A DNA stretch of 64,000 nucleotides from Bacillota bacterium (GTDB taxonomy: Bacteria; Bacillota; Clostridia; Oscillospirales; Oscillospiraceae), in assembly GCA_023386265.1 (NCBI GenBank), contig JAEWKA010000004.1, positions 1 through 64,000 on the forward strand, read 5' to 3'. The notes below the pieces were generated by a model, which saw only the letters and a program-made list of their open reading frames with translations, did no database searches and was not told the origin of the DNA. Shown here piece after piece: positions 62,348 to 64,000 of the stretch (positions are counted from its first letter, which is position 1; each line of letters opens with the position of its first letter). The translations under genes were made by a program, and so were the position numbers.

Positions 62348-63679
62348 TCAGACTGACTCTGATGTTTTATTTTTTAAAGCGACTTTTCCCAGTATGGCAT
62401 AGACGATAAACGAAACTGCGATGCCGTTAATCGGGCCTACAAAGAACACATAGCCCGCAAGGCTTGGAAAATAGGAGGCAAAGGTGCCACCTGTAAGACA
62501 AGCAACGACAACGCCTATGATATAAGCAACCATGCCGGGCCAGTAGAAACCGTTTTTAATGCTGAAGTTTTCCTTCTTGCCCTTGCCAACTATCCAGTAG
62601 TCAGCTATCATCGTGCCGGCGAGCGGAGGGATGAAGGCACAGAGAATAGTAAGAAACTGCTGGAAAACGGAGTAGAAGCCCGCGGCGGCAAGTGAGCCGA
62701 TAAGTGCGACTATGATGCCGACAGCTCCCGCAATCGCGGTCGGGATTTTCTTCTTTTCTTCACTGAGTCCAAGAAGAACGGAAAGCGCGATGCCGCCGGT
62801 ATAGGCGTTTGTAACGTTTGTTGTCCATGTTCCGGCGATGAGAGCAAGCAAGCCGAGGATTCCGAGGACAGCAGAGCCGAAGGACACGAACACTGAGGAA
62901 ATATCATACTGACCTGTGACAACAGTTAAAATTGCGCCAATCATGAGAATCAGGAAACCTGCGGGAATGACACCGATGAAAGAGCTCTTGATAACATCGG
63001 CGCGGCTCTTTGCGAAGCGGCAGTAGTCTCCCGCAATAACTCCACCAAGAGCGAAGGTTGCGATAGTGTAGTTAATACCAAACACAAGACCCATTTCCGT
63101 AACAGGCTTATAGAGCTTGATTAGTTCCATACCGTCGTTTTTGACAACTGCCAGAACCAGGCCGTATACGCAGACGATTACAAGCAGTGGAACAGCGACG
63201 ATGTTCAGGAGCTTGAGCCCCTTGAAGCCGTAGCAGGCGGTCAGAAGCATAATTACGCCCCAGAAGACGATACTGACCCAGACGGGGATGTTCACATTGA
63301 AGATTGCGGCGAACATTGTGCTGAACGAAATTCCGCAGACAGCGGACTGAACGCCGAACCAGCCGATGCAGGCAATAGCCAGAAGAACGCTGATTATGTA
63401 CTTAGCGCCTTTTTGACCTAGTGAGGAACCTGCCATGACCGAAGTCGGAAGACCCAAATCGCAGCCCTGCATTCCGATTAAGGACATATAAAGAGCTACA
63501 AGACCGTATCCGATAAGAATCGCGATAGCACACTCTCCGAGTGTCAGATATGAGCCGAGAAGCCCTCCGACCATTAGACAGGACACGCAAATCATTGCGC
63601 CTGCCCACACCATTGTGATTGAGAACCAGCCTTGACGCTGATTTTCCGCAATTTTGAAAGCATTGTTGTTTTCTTCCAT
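62348..63679 (-). CDS. NCS1-family nucleobase/hydantoin permease (CodB-like)
   Basis: The 443-residue membrane protein has about 12 helices and the NCS1 pattern (GWFGVQSAVCGISFSTMF, GGVIAGDYCRFAKSRAD, PPLAGTMIADYWIVGKGK). NCS1 carriers import nucleobases, allantoin, hydantoins or vitamins by sodium or proton symport. The start at 63679 has GAGGGG eight or nine bases upstream. It is first in the operon with DUF917 and the hydantoinase-like gene. Confidence 0.9.
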   Translation of the reverse strand: MEENNNAFKIAENQRQGWFSITMVWAGAMICVSCLMVGGLLGSYLTLGECAIAILIGYGLVALYMSLIGMQGCDLGLPTSVMAGSSLGQKGAKYIISVLLAIACIGWFGVQSAVCGISFSTMFAAIFNVNIPVWVSIVFWGVIMLLTACYGFKGLKLLNIVAVPLLVIVCVYGLVLAVVKNDGMELIKLYKPVTEMGLVFGINYTIATFALGGVIAGDYCRFAKSRADVIKSSFIGVIPAGFLILMIGAILTVVTGQYDISSVFVSFGSAVLGILGLLALIAGTWTTNVTNAYTGGIALSVLLGLSEEKKKIPTAIAGAVGIIVALIGSLAAAGFYSVFQQFLTILCAFIPPLAGTMIADYWIVGKGKKENFSIKNGFYWPGMVAYIIGVVVACLTGGTFASYFPSLAGYVFFVGPINGIAVSFIVYAILGKVALKNKTSESV

Positions 63680-64000
63680 TATAATTACCCCTCTCTTCAG
63701 CACTAATGAACTAATTGATTAATAATTTAAATAGTGCTGCTATATTATTGCTATTATACAGACAATGCCCTCCCGCGTCTTTATCTTCAAAGCAAAATGG
63801 ACTCCCCTGTAATTTGTCCAAAAGGACAAATTACAGGGGAGGAAGAGAGTATATTGTGCCGGAAACCATTTATTCGGATTGCAGCAGACGCCGAACAGCA
63901 ATTGCCTCGAAAAGTCGGTATGAGGCAGGCATCTGTCCGATTGGAAAGCCGAAACAGTCCGATATGCATTTGAGCCTATATTTGACAGTGTTTTTATGGA
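63680..64000. other. Region upstream of the NCS1 operon, no supported gene
   Basis: An AT-rich 120-base stretch directly upstream of the operon holds its promoter, which I cannot place safely. It is followed by the hairpin 63802-63841. Two short overlapping frames here lack family support. TTGACA at 63982-63987 is cut by the window end. Confidence 0.4.
63802..63841. repeat. Perfect 18-bp inverted repeat with AAAA loop
   Basis: Arms 63802-63819 and 63824-63841 pair without mismatch. There is no T run on either side, so it is not a typical terminator. It lies 120 bases upstream of the NCS1 gene. Confidence 0.75.

Noticed and set aside
63734..63973. Overlapping short frames on both strands of 60-79 residues
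   Set aside because: They share residues only because the palindrome 63802-63841 reads alike on both strands. There is no ribosome-binding site and no family resemblance.

Overview
The window looks like chromosomal core and accessory DNA from an endospore-forming member of the Clostridia, plausibly Oscillospiraceae or a near relative. The case rests on a complete spoIIIAA-AH operon, spoIVA, spoIIID, an alpha/beta-type small acid-soluble spore protein, a GerA-type germinant receptor fragment, ribosome-binding sites close to AGGAGG, frequent GTG/TTG starts and moderately GC-rich coding DNA. The genus assignment is inference. No tRNA gene, CRISPR array or prophage was seen.

Layout. Positions 1-1000 hold the end of an FAD oxidoreductase with a C-terminal 4Fe-4S domain, then hypA. 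Positions 1000-5000 hold an APC permease, a nitroreductase, a class II aldolase and a zinc alcohol dehydrogenase. A candidate small RNA with its own consensus promoter and terminator lies between the permease and the nitroreductase. Positions 5000-10200 encode a BMP/Nup-type nucleoside ABC importer (lipoprotein, ATPase, two permeases). Positions 10200-12450 carry a small conserved protein, a Nudix hydrolase and a DUF1015 protein. Positions 12600-17500 are the spoIIIA operon. Next come asp23, nusB, xseA, xseB, ispA, dxs, tlyA, nadK, argR and recN, the usual Firmicutes block linking transcription antitermination, DNA repair and isoprenoid synthesis, followed by a C_GCAxxG_C_C protein and tyrS.

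Positions 28400-34500 hold an FHA-RodA/FtsW fusion with its partner penicillin-binding protein, an ABC-F ATPase and a YdcF-like protein. Positions 34700-38700 hold an acyl-CoA synthetase, rplU with a structured leader, rpmA (L27 without the cleavable N-terminal extension) and obgE. Positions 38700-43300 lie on the minus strand: a GlcD-like oxidase, a SASP, an M24 peptidase homologue, an SCP2 protein and a TetR regulator. spoIVA follows, with a good sigma-E promoter. Positions 45100-49900 are a minus-strand methionine module: a separate methionine synthase activation protein, a cobalamin-dependent MetH lacking that domain, and an Hcy methyltransferase-MTHFR fusion. rnpB, spoIIID and a GerA gene cut off by an IS3 remnant follow, then an aldo/keto reductase.

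Positions 53600-59600 form a potassium module: a KdpD-like kinase, a KdpE-like regulator, a TPR protein, two TrkA-type RCK proteins, an unlisted 34-residue membrane protein and TrkH, then a secreted OB-fold protein. The window ends with a minus-strand operon for an NCS1 permease, a DUF917 protein and a hydantoinase/oxoprolinase-like protein.

Promoters, terminators and hairpins were found by eye. Family assignments come from recognising motifs and overall sequence, with no database search.
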